A DNA stretch of 64,000 nucleotides from Ilyomonas limi (lineage in GTDB: Bacteria > Bacteroidota > Bacteroidia > Chitinophagales > Chitinophagaceae): NCBI RefSeq assembly GCF_005233845.1, contig NZ_SZQL01000009.1:32185-96184 (forward strand), read 5' to 3'. This document shows, piece after piece, positions 36,035-45,659 of the stretch. Position numbers and translations under genes: made by a program. The notes under the pieces are model-generated. The model was given only the letters and a program-made list of their open reading frames with translations. It was not told the DNA's origin and searched no databases. How positions within the stretch are numbered: position 1 is the stretch's first letter; every line of letters begins with the position of its first letter.

Positions 36035-37336
36035 TTATTGTTGTGGCAAATGTGCAAAATCAATTACCGGTTTGTTGCCTGATGCCTTGCGTGTAAATGA
36101 TTGGTTAGGTTTTACAAAGCCATTAAAAAATCCATCGTTACGCAAAAAGAAATAATCGCCATCAGCACCGCCGGCATAATCTTTCCGGTAGCCACCTTTG
36201 GCAGTTGCATCGGCAGTAAAGATCGCATTGGTTAATTCGTGCCATTCGCCTTTACCATTTCTTATCCATTGATTTTTATAAAAGCCCGTTCTTGTTTCAT
36301 TACCGGTTTCGGGTATAAAATTTTCGAGAAATGAATAGAGATGTGTAAGATAAGTAACCGTTTGTGGCCGCTTAAAAGCAGCAATTAAATACCACTCATT
36401 TGCACTTATATCTTTAAAGTAAGCCGTGTAAGTGGTAGTATGATGAGTTGAATCGGGCTGCGCACCCAAGAGGAATGCATAGGTTTTGCCAGCCTGCCAG
36501 TTAAAGCGCATAAAACTTTGTCCTCCGGAGCCTTCATTGCCAAAATCCTGCGCATGTACAGCAGTACCTTTTTTTGATAACACGATGCGCATACTATCCG
36601 GTATGTCCTTTGGATTTTCTGTTTCAAAAGGACTCCATACAGAAAATAAAACACGGCGTTCTGTATTGCTGTTTACCTGCATTCCAAAATAGCCTTCACC
36701 AAAGCCATCTGCCATAAAATAAGAGCCTACTTTATCGTTGCCTGCGGGTACTGTAATTTCATTATAAAACCAATGCACGTCACTCTTTAATTCATCCGGC
36801 GGCGGATAACGTAAATGCACCGAAGGACCCCTGCGACCAAAATGAAAGGAACTGCCCTTTTTTACATACACCAGCGTGCTATCCGGCTTGTCGTGCTGAA
36901 GAATTAAGTCAGAAATATTGGCAAATACAGCCCCGGCTTTGCTAATACCTTTCAAATCAACTTTTATATAACCGGGTTTTGAAACTACCAGTTTGCCTAT
37001 ATCAACAACATCAAAATCTTTATTTGCAATATGCTTATTAAAAATACGATTCCCCGATACAATGCTTATATCGCTTGCACCTTCGGGCACTTGCAATCGC
37101 AAAGCAAGATTAAAAGTTTGCGGCACATCGGTTCGAAAGTAAATGCTTGCCATAGAGGAGGCGTCAGACCAATTTATTAAGCCGCTATCGCTTATTACTG
37201 CCGGTTCATTTACCCACGCATTACCGCCGAGCGGAATAGTATCTGTATATATCTGTTGAGATAATACCGGCCTGCTGAAAAACACTATTACTAAAATGAA
37301 AATAATACCCGTAAATCTTTTTTCGCAATACATCAT
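36035..37336 (-). CDS. DUF5077/DUF3472 carbohydrate-binding-like protein, secreted
   Basis: The 433-residue protein has a signal peptide (to about 27). The N-terminal DUF5077 beta-sandwich (about 30-150) has SLINWSDASS-like YIXYF strands and AGAVFANISDL. The DUF3472 domain follows: VHWFYNEITVPAGNDKVGSYFMADGFGEGYFGMQ, VLFSVWSPFET and FKRPQTVTYLTHLYSFLENF. This pairing is common in Bacteroidota PULs and is thought to bind or cleave polysaccharide, without proven activity. A MM start (ATG 37336 or 37333) is ambiguous. It is the first gene of the two-gene unit with the sulfatase. Confidence 0.8.
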   Translation of the reverse strand: MMYCEKRFTGIIFILVIVFFSRPVLSQQIYTDTIPLGGNAWVNEPAVISDSGLINWSDASSMASIYFRTDVPQTFNLALRLQVPEGASDISIVSGNRIFNKHIANKDFDVVDIGKLVVSKPGYIKVDLKGISKAGAVFANISDLILQHDKPDSTLVYVKKGSSFHFGRRGPSVHLRYPPPDELKSDVHWFYNEITVPAGNDKVGSYFMADGFGEGYFGMQVNSNTERRVLFSVWSPFETENPKDIPDSMRIVLSKKGTAVHAQDFGNEGSGGQSFMRFNWQAGKTYAFLLGAQPDSTHHTTTYTAYFKDISANEWYLIAAFKRPQTVTYLTHLYSFLENFIPETGNETRTGFYKNQWIRNGKGEWHELTNAIFTADATAKGGYRKDYAGGADGDYFFLRNDGFFNGFVKPNQSFTRKASGNKPVIDFAHLPQQ

Positions 37337-37571
37337 GGTACTTATATATCAACTGGCTTTAAAAAGAGCAAGCAAATAAGTAATTTTATTAAAGCCCCCA
37401 TCACTCTATTTCAAAATTTAGCGCTTTTGGGTAAAGTACAACAGTTGTATTATTGCAGTGATTGTTCTCCGGCTAAAAGAAGATAAGCATGATGGCTTCA
37501 CAAATTGATCTCTTGTTTAAAGAACCAAAATGCTAACCACCTTAAATGTACATAGCCGTTAAGCAAAACTT

Positions 37572-38939
37572 TTAATACGCATTTTCTTCCCCTATAATGA
37601 TATTCCAAAAGGTTAAAACCATAATCTTAATATCGAACCAAAGAGACCAGTTTTCCATGTATTCAATATCGTATTCCACCCTTTTTTCCATAAGCATCAG
37701 ATTAATTATTTCTCCCCTGTAGCCATTTACCTGCGCCCAGCCGGTAATACCGGGTTTTAGATAAAGCCGCCCCATGTAATGTTTTATTTGCTTGCTATAT
37801 TCCTCGGTATGGCGCAGCATGTGCGGGCGTGGACCCACTATACTCATTTCGCCTTTCCATACATTTATAAATTGCGGAAATTCATCGAGACTTGTTTTAC
37901 GGAGAAAAGCACCCACCTTGGTTATCCTGCTGTCTTTGTAAGTAGCTTGCTTACTATCGCTCTCCGCATTTACCCTCATGCTGCGAAATTTAAGACACAC
38001 AAAAGAGTCGTTATCTCTGCCCGAGCGCAACTGTTTGAAGAAGACAGGACCTTTGCTCTCGAGTTTTATAAGTATGCCTATCACAGGGATAAGCCAGGAT
38101 AAAACAAAAAAGATAACTAAGCTGCTTATGATGATATCTGCCGCCCGCTTGGTTATATAATTTATTGGCCGCCGTAATGGCTCATTATACCGCTGCCATA
38201 CAGGCATTCCATTAATGTATCTAACATGGCACAACGGTCCTTCGGGCAAAGCTTCCAAATCTATAAAATTCACGCGGATGCAATGTTTTTCTGCTTCCTG
38301 AATGATTTCTTTTACGTCTAATGTATATGCAGAGGAAGCACTGATGTATAGTTCTTTTACCCCTTTTTCTTTTGTAAAATCGATAAACGAAAAAATAGAT
38401 GTCGTACTATTTATATTTTGTACAGGCAGCCCTGGCTCATAATTATCAAAGTATTTGATATGAGAAAATTTATTTTTATGGTGCAGGTGGTTGGCCATCT
38501 GCAGGCTCTTCTCATTGGTTCCTATAATGCCAATACTATGGTGGTGACCGGATGCTTTATAAAGTAAAGCAATAATGTCGTTGCAAAACTTTTGTAACCC
38601 CTGTAAAAGAAGGGTCCATACAACCAGCAGCGCTAAAAAAACCGGCAGCGAAATAAGTTGAACAACGAAGATGATACTCAACGTTATAGAGCCCGCACAC
38701 ATCAGCATTATGAGGATGCGTTTTCTGCCTATAACTGAACGCTTTTTGTTAGGAGATTTTGCAGCAGGCCTTAACGCCAAATAAAAGGAAAGCACATAAA
38801 AAAGAAGGAAAAAAAGTAGAATAAAAGAAAAATTGAAGCCGGGAATTATATAATAAAATGCTCCCCCTATAGCTATAACAAAAAGATTGATGATTACAAT
38901 CCTATTTAGAGAGACATACCTTCTCATGAGGTTTTTCAT
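37572..38939 (-). CDS. Polyprenyl-phosphate sugar-1-phosphate transferase (EPS initiator, WcaJ-type)
   Basis: The 455-residue membrane protein begins EPS repeat-unit assembly by moving a sugar-1-phosphate to undecaprenyl phosphate. It has four N-terminal transmembrane segments (about 15-115), a nucleotide-binding-like middle domain (about 120-255, [18 protein letters not shown]), and the C-terminal bacterial sugar transferase domain (about 265-455). That domain has [41 protein letters not shown] and [17 protein letters not shown]. Start ATG 38939 follows a 539-base gap shared with the divergent GT4. It is the last gene of the minus-strand set but separated from the sulfotransferases by the plus-strand GT. 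The sugar is probably glucose or a similar hexose by family, not proven. Confidence 0.93.
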   Translation of the reverse strand: MKNLMRRYVSLNRIVIINLFVIAIGGAFYYIIPGFNFSFILLFFLLFYVLSFYLALRPAAKSPNKKRSVIGRKRILIMLMCAGSITLSIIFVVQLISLPVFLALLVVWTLLLQGLQKFCNDIIALLYKASGHHHSIGIIGTNEKSLQMANHLHHKNKFSHIKYFDNYEPGLPVQNINSTTSIFSFIDFTKEKGVKELYISASSAYTLDVKEIIQEAEKHCIRVNFIDLEALPEGPLCHVRYINGMPVWQRYNEPLRRPINYITKRAADIIISSLVIFFVLSWLIPVIGILIKLESKGPVFFKQLRSGRDNDSFVCLKFRSMRVNAESDSKQATYKDSRITKVGAFLRKTSLDEFPQFINVWKGEMSIVGPRPHMLRHTEEYSKQIKHYMGRLYLKPGITGWAQVNGYRGEIINLMLMEKRVEYDIEYMENWSLWFDIKIMVLTFWNIIIGEENAY

Positions 38940-39478
38940 GAAAATTCTTATTAAGGGATAAAGGAAATATTCAACTTTTCAGAGCTTAAATGTAACAACA
39001 ACAAACCAGTTATTAAAAAAAATTTAAAAAGTGTTTTTAAATACTGCTTTAACCACCTTATAAATATAAATTCTCACCTATAAACCTTGAATATAGCTTA
39101 AAAAATTATAATAAAAAAACTTGTTTTTTTAATCTCTTTTTATATCTTGCCTTTACATATAAAATCTGTGAACAGATGATTGTTTGAGGCGTTTACTATA
39201 GCTCTTAACCATGAATACTCCCAAGACTAATCATTTCTTTTTTAGGAAGGCTCTTAAAAGAAATGCACCATTAAAGAGCAAAATAACTGCTTACCATTCA
39301 ATTGCATTTAGATTTTAAGTGAAAACCGGACTGTGTGGTGTGTTATTTTTATTAAAGTAAATAAGTGTCACTAACAACCAAAGAAAATTATATAACAAAT
39401 TTCAACCTTGCATTAGTTTTCCTCGTATATAATAAATTAAAACACCTTGAATCACCAACTTTCTAAACCTCCTTTGAC
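38940..39478. other. Divergent intergenic region before the EPS initiator and GT4 gene
   Basis: There are 539 very AT-rich bases with poly-T runs (about 39110-39145). It must carry promoters for the minus-strand initiator and plus-strand glycosyltransferase. A loose match to the Bacteroidota -7 element (TATATCTTGC near 39141) is not enough to assign. No gene is seen. Confidence 0.45.
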
Positions 39479-40666
39479 ATGAAACCGAAACCTAAAGTTG
39501 CTATTGTAACAAATATTGCGTGGAACATTTATAATTTCAGAAGAGGGTTGGCAAATGCAATAAAGGAGGCTGGATATGAACCTATTTTAATGGCTGCCGA
39601 TGATGAATATGCAGAAAAACTTAAAAGAGAAGGCTGGCACTTTATTCCTCTCAAAAATATGGAACGGGCTGGAATGAACCCGCTGGCAGATGTAAAGCTG
39701 ATGCTTGACTTTATAAAGATTTATAAAGAAAATGACATTAAATGCGCTTTACACTACAATTCAAAACCTTTGATTTACGCAAGTTTATCTGCCTCTTTTT
39801 TAAAGATACCTTACCTTCCTACGATTACCGGGCTGGCAGGTCCTTTTTCGGGCAACAGAACCATTACAAGCAAAATAGTTACGCTGCTGTATAGGTATTC
39901 ATTGAGAAACAGCTATAAAGTGTTGTTTCAAAATAATGAAGACCTGCGTTTCTTTTTAGACAAAAAAATTACTCAGTATGAAAAGACGATAGTAGTGCCA
40001 GGCTCAGGAGTCAATCTGGATGAGTATCAGTCAGCCCCCTTTAGCTTTCCGCCAGGTGATAAAATTGTTTTTTTAATGCTTGCACGCCTTTCAAGAGCAA
40101 AGGGTGTGGAGTATTATGTACATGCAGCAAGAGCAGTAAAAAAGAGATTTCCCAATGCCATTTTCAGGCTGGCAGGTCCGTTTGAATGTGATGAGCTGGC
40201 AATTAGCAGGCAGGAGGTGGACGGCTGGCAGCGCGAGGGAGCAATAGAATACGTAGGTGTTTCTGATGGTGTAAAAAAAGAAATCAGCGAGGCGCACGTT
40301 ATTGTGTATCCATCGTATTATCGGGAGGGTATTCCAAAAGCACTTATCGAATCAGCAGCTATGTCTCGCCCAATCATTACCACAGATAATGTTGGATGCA
40401 GAGAAGTGGTACAGCATGGTGTAAACGGCTTTCTTGTTCCAATAAAAAATACGGAGGCCTTAGCAAAAGCATGTGAACGTTTTATATTGCTGAGCGAAGA
40501 AGAGAAAATTAAATTTAGTACAGCCTCCAGGAAAATCTCACAGCAATTTGATGAGAAAAAAGTGCTGCCGGAATATATATCGCTTATAGATAGCTGCCTG
40601 AATAAAGGCAATATAAGCGTTTCTGTTTTGAATTATGATCCGGTAGCCTTAACAGAAGTTCAATAA
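39479..40666 (+). CDS. Glycosyltransferase family 4
   Basis: The 395-residue protein has the two-domain GT-B fold. The N-terminal domain has PKVAIVTNIAWNIYNFRRGLA and the acceptor-side TITGLAGPF. The C-terminal domain (about 200-370) has VFLMLARLSRAKGVEYYVHA and the nucleotide-sugar site PSYYREGIPKALIESAAMSRPII with the EX7E-type Glu pair. It resembles PglA/WbpH-like retaining enzymes that add a sugar to a lipid-linked chain. It is the only plus-strand gene of the EPS cluster and its end overlaps the end of the following minus-strand sulfotransferase by 7 bases. It therefore has its own promoter. The sugar is unknown. Confidence 0.88.
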   Translation: MKPKPKVAIVTNIAWNIYNFRRGLANAIKEAGYEPILMAADDEYAEKLKREGWHFIPLKNMERAGMNPLADVKLMLDFIKIYKENDIKCALHYNSKPLIYASLSASFLKIPYLPTITGLAGPFSGNRTITSKIVTLLYRYSLRNSYKVLFQNNEDLRFFLDKKITQYEKTIVVPGSGVNLDEYQSAPFSFPPGDKIVFLMLARLSRAKGVEYYVHAARAVKKRFPNAIFRLAGPFECDELAISRQEVDGWQREGAIEYVGVSDGVKKEISEAHVIVYPSYYREGIPKALIESAAMSRPIITTDNVGCREVVQHGVNGFLVPIKNTEALAKACERFILLSEEEKIKFSTASRKISQQFDEKKVLPEYISLIDSCLNKGNISVSVLNYDPVALTEVQ

Positions 40667-41568
40667 CCCAATTTTTTATACAATTTTCCGGCAATAATCT
40701 TAAAAATCAACCGGTGATATACTGACAACCCTATCTTTTTAGAATTATACGATTTCTTAAATCTAATTTCTTTCTCCAACCGGAGCCTGTTGCCACCAAC
40801 ATTATGTTTCGGGCGAAAAGGAAGCCCGTTTTGTATCATCGCTATCACTTCAGATAAATCTGTATCTACAAACGCTCCTATTTTTTGTAAAACGCTTTCG
40901 GGCTGTGCAACAAGGTCTTCATACTTGATTTGTATATACCTATTTGCCGGCATTTTCGCTCCCAAACGTTGTGCAATAGCGTTTCCTAAAAACCAGCCTA
41001 CCGAAGAACGCGCAGCTGCAAACCGGTCATTTTTGCCATAGCCTTCCAGTGCCCAGTTACGTCCTTTTTCTACGTACGATTCTACCACACTTAAACCGTT
41101 TTTTACTAAATGAATTACATACACATCAAAGCCGGTGTATTGATGCAAAGCATAAAAACGGCCAGCCATATCCCTGGAAGTTTTTGATGAATCAACGACT
41201 ATATCTTTGCCTGAAGTTGTAAAAATGTAATCGTATAAAGCGGTTTGAATCAAGGTGTATTTCTGAATAATATCTGGAGCAATTTTCCCGTTTGTGAGTG
41301 CAGTAATATACTTGCGGTTTTCAACATGTTGTACTATTTCCCTTGCTCCTTGCAAGCTTAATCCCTGCGGTAGTTTTAAGTCTTTCCAAAAACTGCAATC
41401 TTTATAAACTGCTCCGCAAGTACAGGTACGTGTACCATTCAGCCAGTCTTCAAATAAATAAAACAGCTCACCAGTACCAAATATTTTAGTATGGCTACCC
41501 AACAAAATGTCCAGAATAGTGGAACCGCTTCTGCTGTATCCGGCTATATAAATGATTTTCCTTTTCAC
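40660..41568 (-). CDS. Sulfotransferase family protein (EPS cluster, 1 of 7)
   Basis: The 302-residue protein has the PAPS loop YIAGYSRSGSTILDILLGSH (residues 7-26) and a 3'-phosphate-binding stretch HLVKNGLSVVESYVEKGR near residue 155. A run of Cys (TCTCGAVYKDCSFW, about 50-63) could hold a metal or disulfides and is unusual. The start codon is GTG (41566-41568). It lies 2 bases after the preceding GT4 gene, so they are translationally coupled, and its end overlaps the convergent GT4 by 7 bases. It likely sulfates the EPS repeat unit or its lipid-linked precursor; the acceptor is not known. Confidence 0.85.
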   Translation of the reverse strand: MKRKIIYIAGYSRSGSTILDILLGSHTKIFGTGELFYLFEDWLNGTRTCTCGAVYKDCSFWKDLKLPQGLSLQGAREIVQHVENRKYITALTNGKIAPDIIQKYTLIQTALYDYIFTTSGKDIVVDSSKTSRDMAGRFYALHQYTGFDVYVIHLVKNGLSVVESYVEKGRNWALEGYGKNDRFAAARSSVGWFLGNAIAQRLGAKMPANRYIQIKYEDLVAQPESVLQKIGAFVDTDLSEVIAMIQNGLPFRPKHNVGGNRLRLEKEIRFKKSYNSKKIGLSVYHRLIFKIIAGKLYKKLGY

Positions 41569-41570
41569 GA

Positions 41571-42686
41571 TTATCGCACCTTAAGGTATTGATCTATGTA
41601 TTGTTTGGCAGTACTTTCAATATCAAATAATTCAGCAGCTCTTTTAAAACTTTTTTCTCCTAATGCATCAATCGAAATTTGATCATAAGAAGCAAATTTT
41701 AAAATTGCTTTTTTTATTTCGTCAGGCGATTTGGGATGCACAAAGTAACCCACCTCCTCACCCACTACTTCGCGCAGGGTAACGATATCTGAGCATACCA
41801 CCGGGCACTTTGCTACCATTGCTTCTACCACCGCATTACAAAAGCCCTCCCACAGGGAGAGCATTACAAAAAAATCAGCCGCATTTATTAATTTGAATAC
41901 TTCTTCGCGCGGTAATATCCCTAAAAACTGTACTTTATTAAACTTGTCCCAGCTATTTTTTACCGCCAGCAAATCTTCGTACAAATTACCAGCGCCCGCT
42001 ATCAGCAACCGGATATTTTGATTTTCGTACGAAGCAGCAGTAAACCCTTTTATTAAGTTTTCAATATTCTTCTGCTTTATCAATCGCGCAGCACAAACAA
42101 ATAAGCGTTCCTTTGGAGCAACGCCGTATTTTTCTCTTAGCTGCCGGCGGTTTTCGTCGGTTGAAAAAGCTATAATTTTATTGATATTAATGCCATTATA
42201 AATTGGGATTGCTTTTTTTCCTGCTACCAGTTTCTCCAGTGAATTAAACGAATCTTTTGTACTCACCGAATTGCATATTACTATATCGGCTAAAGACAAA
42301 ATTGGTATGTTCAAAATTTTTTGATGCCATTTTGCAAAACGATGGTCGTTGTGCTCTGTTTTAACCACCAGTTTTACTTTATTATACCTGGCAGCCAGCA
42401 TAGCAATAAGTGCAGAAAAGTTGTGATGCACATGCAAAATATCCGGCTTGGTTTCCTTTATCAACTTATTTACTTTGCTAAATGCCCCTTTAATACTGGA
42501 CTTAGGAATATTGAGATCTATTACATTTTTCGCAAAGCTCAACGGCTCGCCAGGTACTGCTCCATAAAAAGATACGATGTGCAAATTTATTCTGTCGCTT
42601 TTGCGCATATAGGTAGCCAGTTCCAAAGGAATGGAGGTGGTCGTATTTTCGCTGGTTATGTATAAAACCGTCAAACTATCTTTCAT
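41571..42686 (-). CDS. Glycosyltransferase family 4
   Basis: I use ATG 42686 (371 residues), giving MKDSLTVLYITSENTTTSIPLELATYMRK. The longer frame to 42761 would overlap the Wzy-like gene and adds no conserved residues. GT-B fold: LHVHHNFSALIAMLAARY in the N-terminal domain; LFVCAARLIKQKNIENLIKGF and MLSLWEGFCNAVVEAMVAKCPVV (EX7E motif) in the C-terminal domain. It builds the lipid-linked repeat unit in the cytoplasm. It sits 46 bases after the Wzy-like gene and 2 bases before a sulfotransferase, as part of one operon. The sugar is not predictable. Confidence 0.88.
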   Translation of the reverse strand: MKDSLTVLYITSENTTTSIPLELATYMRKSDRINLHIVSFYGAVPGEPLSFAKNVIDLNIPKSSIKGAFSKVNKLIKETKPDILHVHHNFSALIAMLAARYNKVKLVVKTEHNDHRFAKWHQKILNIPILSLADIVICNSVSTKDSFNSLEKLVAGKKAIPIYNGININKIIAFSTDENRRQLREKYGVAPKERLFVCAARLIKQKNIENLIKGFTAASYENQNIRLLIAGAGNLYEDLLAVKNSWDKFNKVQFLGILPREEVFKLINAADFFVMLSLWEGFCNAVVEAMVAKCPVVCSDIVTLREVVGEEVGYFVHPKSPDEIKKAILKFASYDQISIDALGEKSFKRAAELFDIESTAKQYIDQYLKVR

Positions 42687-42732
42687 AGGTGTAGAGCCGT
42701 TGAAGAAAATGGCACTTATGTTTAAAGGGTAG

Positions 42733-44016
42733 TTATAAACCGATTGGTGTTTCCTGAACATTCGGGAATTCGCTCGTTAGTTCTTGTTTTCTTTTTTCTT
42801 TTACTTTTTTGTGAAACCGCAGTTCCTTGTTTAAGCCTAATATCATGCCGCAGGGAAGGATAACATATAACCAGGACAACGCTTTGCCTGCCAAAAAGAA
42901 ATTAACAACAGATCCTAAAAAGAATAAAGCTATTGCAATACGTGCATAAAGGGCAATATGCGGAATCCTGTTTTTAGATAGTTTCCATAATTCAATAAAA
43001 ATGAGCACCAGCGGCACCATAAAAAGAATGATTCCTATAATTCCATTTTCCGTTAGTATTTTCAAGTAAAAATTATGTGCATCATGCGATATGAACCCAT
43101 GCGTATCCCTGATGATATAATCTTTGAACTCGTCAATTCCTATCCCCGTAATCGGATACTTCATAAAAAGCTGAATTCCATAATTAAACATGAAAATACG
43201 TTCTTCATCACTTTTGGATGCATAGGAGTCGTTGCCACCGGAGAATACGCTACCAATATCGGACAGGGAAGATAGCTGGCGATCTAAATAACGGAATTCC
43301 GGCAGGCTTACCAGCAACAAACCAGTAATAATAGCAACAACACCCACGATTGTAAAAAAAGTAACTATTCCATTGATGTTTTTTTTGCTTAAACTCGACT
43401 TGACCTGGAGGTAAGTGAAAAAACCGCCTCCAATTACAAACCCTGCCCATCCTTTTCGTTCGCCCGAAAGTAACAGCATCACCAAACCTAAAAAGACAAA
43501 CCCCAGTTGCAACAGCGTTTTTTTATTACTGCTAAACAAGCGTATTACAGCCAGTAAAGCAAAGAATGCAAAGCTATGTTTGGGCGAATCTAAATCTTTA
43601 TAATTGGCAAACCTCCCACCTGCAATATTATACATCATACTATAAAAGGCTATGCATCCTGTACCCCAAAAAAGTATATCAATAAATTCCTTTCGTTTTT
43701 GGGGCTCATTGGTAGCTTCTGCTATCAAGTGCATTAGAAAAAGATATTCTACCAGTTGGATCGTCTCCTTAATGATACTGCCGAATGTAACTTTGGTAAT
43801 ACCATTAACCAGAAGATATACTATTAAAATATACAAACCGGAAGTAGCAGGATTGTTGGAGATTTTCAATTTGCCTGTAGATAAAATCATTAATGCGACC
43901 AATCCCACAAGGAAAAAATCTATTATCCGCAGGCGGACAAAGGAAAGCTCATAATCAATGTCGAAAAACAAGGTTAAAATAAAAAAAGCCAACACATGGT
44001 GGAATCTGATTTTCAT
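42733..44016 (-). CDS. O-antigen ligase / Wzy-like polymerase
   Basis: The 427-residue protein has about eleven hydrophobic segments and the long periplasmic loop of the O-antigen ligase/polymerase family. That family's signature is visible in GIGIDEFKDYIIRDTHGFISHDAHNFYLKILTENGIIGI (about 280-320), including conserved His in SHDAHN. Inside the EPS cluster it most likely polymerises repeat units on undecaprenyl diphosphate at the periplasmic face. An Lys/Arg-rich cytoplasmic tail ends the protein. It has its own start ATG 44016, 79 bases after the beta-helix gene. Confidence 0.85.
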   Translation of the reverse strand: MKIRFHHVLAFFILTLFFDIDYELSFVRLRIIDFFLVGLVALMILSTGKLKISNNPATSGLYILIVYLLVNGITKVTFGSIIKETIQLVEYLFLMHLIAEATNEPQKRKEFIDILFWGTGCIAFYSMMYNIAGGRFANYKDLDSPKHSFAFFALLAVIRLFSSNKKTLLQLGFVFLGLVMLLLSGERKGWAGFVIGGGFFTYLQVKSSLSKKNINGIVTFFTIVGVVAIITGLLLVSLPEFRYLDRQLSSLSDIGSVFSGGNDSYASKSDEERIFMFNYGIQLFMKYPITGIGIDEFKDYIIRDTHGFISHDAHNFYLKILTENGIIGIILFMVPLVLIFIELWKLSKNRIPHIALYARIAIALFFLGSVVNFFLAGKALSWLYVILPCGMILGLNKELRFHKKVKEKRKQELTSEFPNVQETPIGL

Positions 44017-44095
44017 GAGCTTTTATAGGGTTAAGATATGCTCTTAATAAATATTTTAATATTAAAATATACGAACTATTGCCAGCAGGAAGCGT

Positions 44096-45646
44096 TTATT
44101 TTGTTTTAACGACATATCCTAATGGCTTTTTTCTCTGATCGAATACCCGAATGGATTTGGACAACCTGTCATTTAAGGCTGCTTTGTTCAGCGTATTCTC
44201 AGCCGATTGCATTTCAGCAGAAGCGGGATTACTTACATTTTTAAACTCGCAGTCAGTAACAGTAATTGCATTTCTCGATCTTTTAATTGCCGTAGTGCCG
44301 GTATTAAAATGACACTTACTCACCAAAGCAGCGGCATTTACAGCCACATCAAATAGCTGGAAGCTTGAGCCAGTAACGTATTTTGCTTTTACTCCATCTT
44401 CTTTTGTCCTTCCTTTAAAGATGCAATCCTTTACGTAAGTAGCATTCTGAATGAAAGCACGTAAGGTGGTGGAGTCTTCTTTACGGAGGGCATAAGATTC
44501 AAACTGGCAATCCTCTATTATCCCCAATTGCAAACTGGATGCATTGCGAAAATCTATTCTTCCATTCTTAAACTGAGAATTTTTAATGGCAGCAAGCTCG
44601 CAGTCGTTACTGATATGTATATCAGCATGATAATTGGCAGAATTATCTGCACCAATAGTGCTATTATATATGAATATTTTTCTGCAGCTTTCAAAGTGTA
44701 TGGCATCTTGCCCCTGGTTATAAAAGTGGCAATTATTTATAACTGCCAGGCTACTGTCGCTTACAAAATTAGTAGAGTACTGCACGCCAATAGAGCCTTC
44801 TTTGCAATCAAGATTGATAAAATAAACCACCTGGCTATTTCTTCTTGTGCATTTAAAATAAGTGGACTGATGACCTTTGCCATGCGTAGTACGCAATTTG
44901 GAATAATTTAAGTTAGCTCCTCCCGAAGCTTTACTGTCTGCAATCACGCCCAGTTCACATTCAAATAATTCTACCCCATCATATACCGTATTGATTAGCG
45001 AAACATCTTTTACCAAAGCAAATTTTGCACTTCGTATAGTCAGCAAACCATAATTGCCTTGTGTGCGCACCCATTCGTTATTGCCGGTGGGCGAGCCAGG
45101 CCAAGACTGCTGATTCTTATTACCATCAAATAACCCACCCAGCCAAATAAGCTGGTTATTATATCCGTTGCCACTGCCTTCAAAAGCTATGGCATTATAG
45201 CCGGTATTATTAGCCATTTTAAATGTAGCACCATAGGCGTAAATAGTAATGTTTTTATTAAGCGGTACCCGGATGAGGTTTTGAATAAGAAAGATTTTTC
45301 CTTTTGGGAAAATTACCCCGCTGCCATCTTTACAAGCTGCAAAAGCCTTTGCAATAGCATCGTCATCAGCCTTAGTGCCATTGCCGGCAGCACCGTAGTC
45401 CATTACATTTACAAAAGAAGCCGTATTGATGTGTTGAAATTTTTCCTGCACTAACACCGGATAAGGAGTAGTATCGTTGGTGGTTAAATATTCATTCATC
45501 GGGAATACTACCTCAAAATTAGATATATTATCATTCGCTTTTTTCTTCTTTGCATTAGGGTTATTGCCTTGTGAAATACAGGATGGTAATAACAGTAATA
45601 TGGATGCACTTAGTAATAAAAAGCTTTTGATCAGATTGTTCATCAT
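44096..45646 (-). CDS. Right-handed parallel beta-helix lipoprotein (pectate-lyase superfamily-like)
   Basis: The 516-residue lipoprotein has lipobox LLPSC near residue 23. The N-terminal cap is FVNVMDYGAAGNGTKADDDAI, the pattern that starts pectate-lyase-3/GH28-type beta-helices. Repeated coils follow with asparagine ladders (NCHFYNQGQDAIHFESCRKIFIYNSTI and AAIKNSQFKNGRIDF). A double-Met start leaves 45646 or 45643. In EPS clusters such proteins can be lyases or epimerases that trim or modify the polymer, or structural adhesins. No catalytic set was fixed. It is 13 bases after a sulfotransferase, so it may act on sulfated polymer. Confidence 0.78.
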   Translation of the reverse strand: MMNNLIKSFLLLSASILLLLPSCISQGNNPNAKKKKANDNISNFEVVFPMNEYLTTNDTTPYPVLVQEKFQHINTASFVNVMDYGAAGNGTKADDDAIAKAFAACKDGSGVIFPKGKIFLIQNLIRVPLNKNITIYAYGATFKMANNTGYNAIAFEGSGNGYNNQLIWLGGLFDGNKNQQSWPGSPTGNNEWVRTQGNYGLLTIRSAKFALVKDVSLINTVYDGVELFECELGVIADSKASGGANLNYSKLRTTHGKGHQSTYFKCTRRNSQVVYFINLDCKEGSIGVQYSTNFVSDSSLAVINNCHFYNQGQDAIHFESCRKIFIYNSTIGADNSANYHADIHISNDCELAAIKNSQFKNGRIDFRNASSLQLGIIEDCQFESYALRKEDSTTLRAFIQNATYVKDCIFKGRTKEDGVKAKYVTGSSFQLFDVAVNAAALVSKCHFNTGTTAIKRSRNAITVTDCEFKNVSNPASAEMQSAENTLNKAALNDRLSKSIRVFDQRKKPLGYVVKTK

Positions 45647-45659
45647 AAAAAATTTAGCG

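Noticed and set aside
39105..39150. Poly-T and TATA-like stretch as a promoter for the GT4 gene
   Set aside because: There is no convincing -33/-7 pair; base composition alone could explain it.
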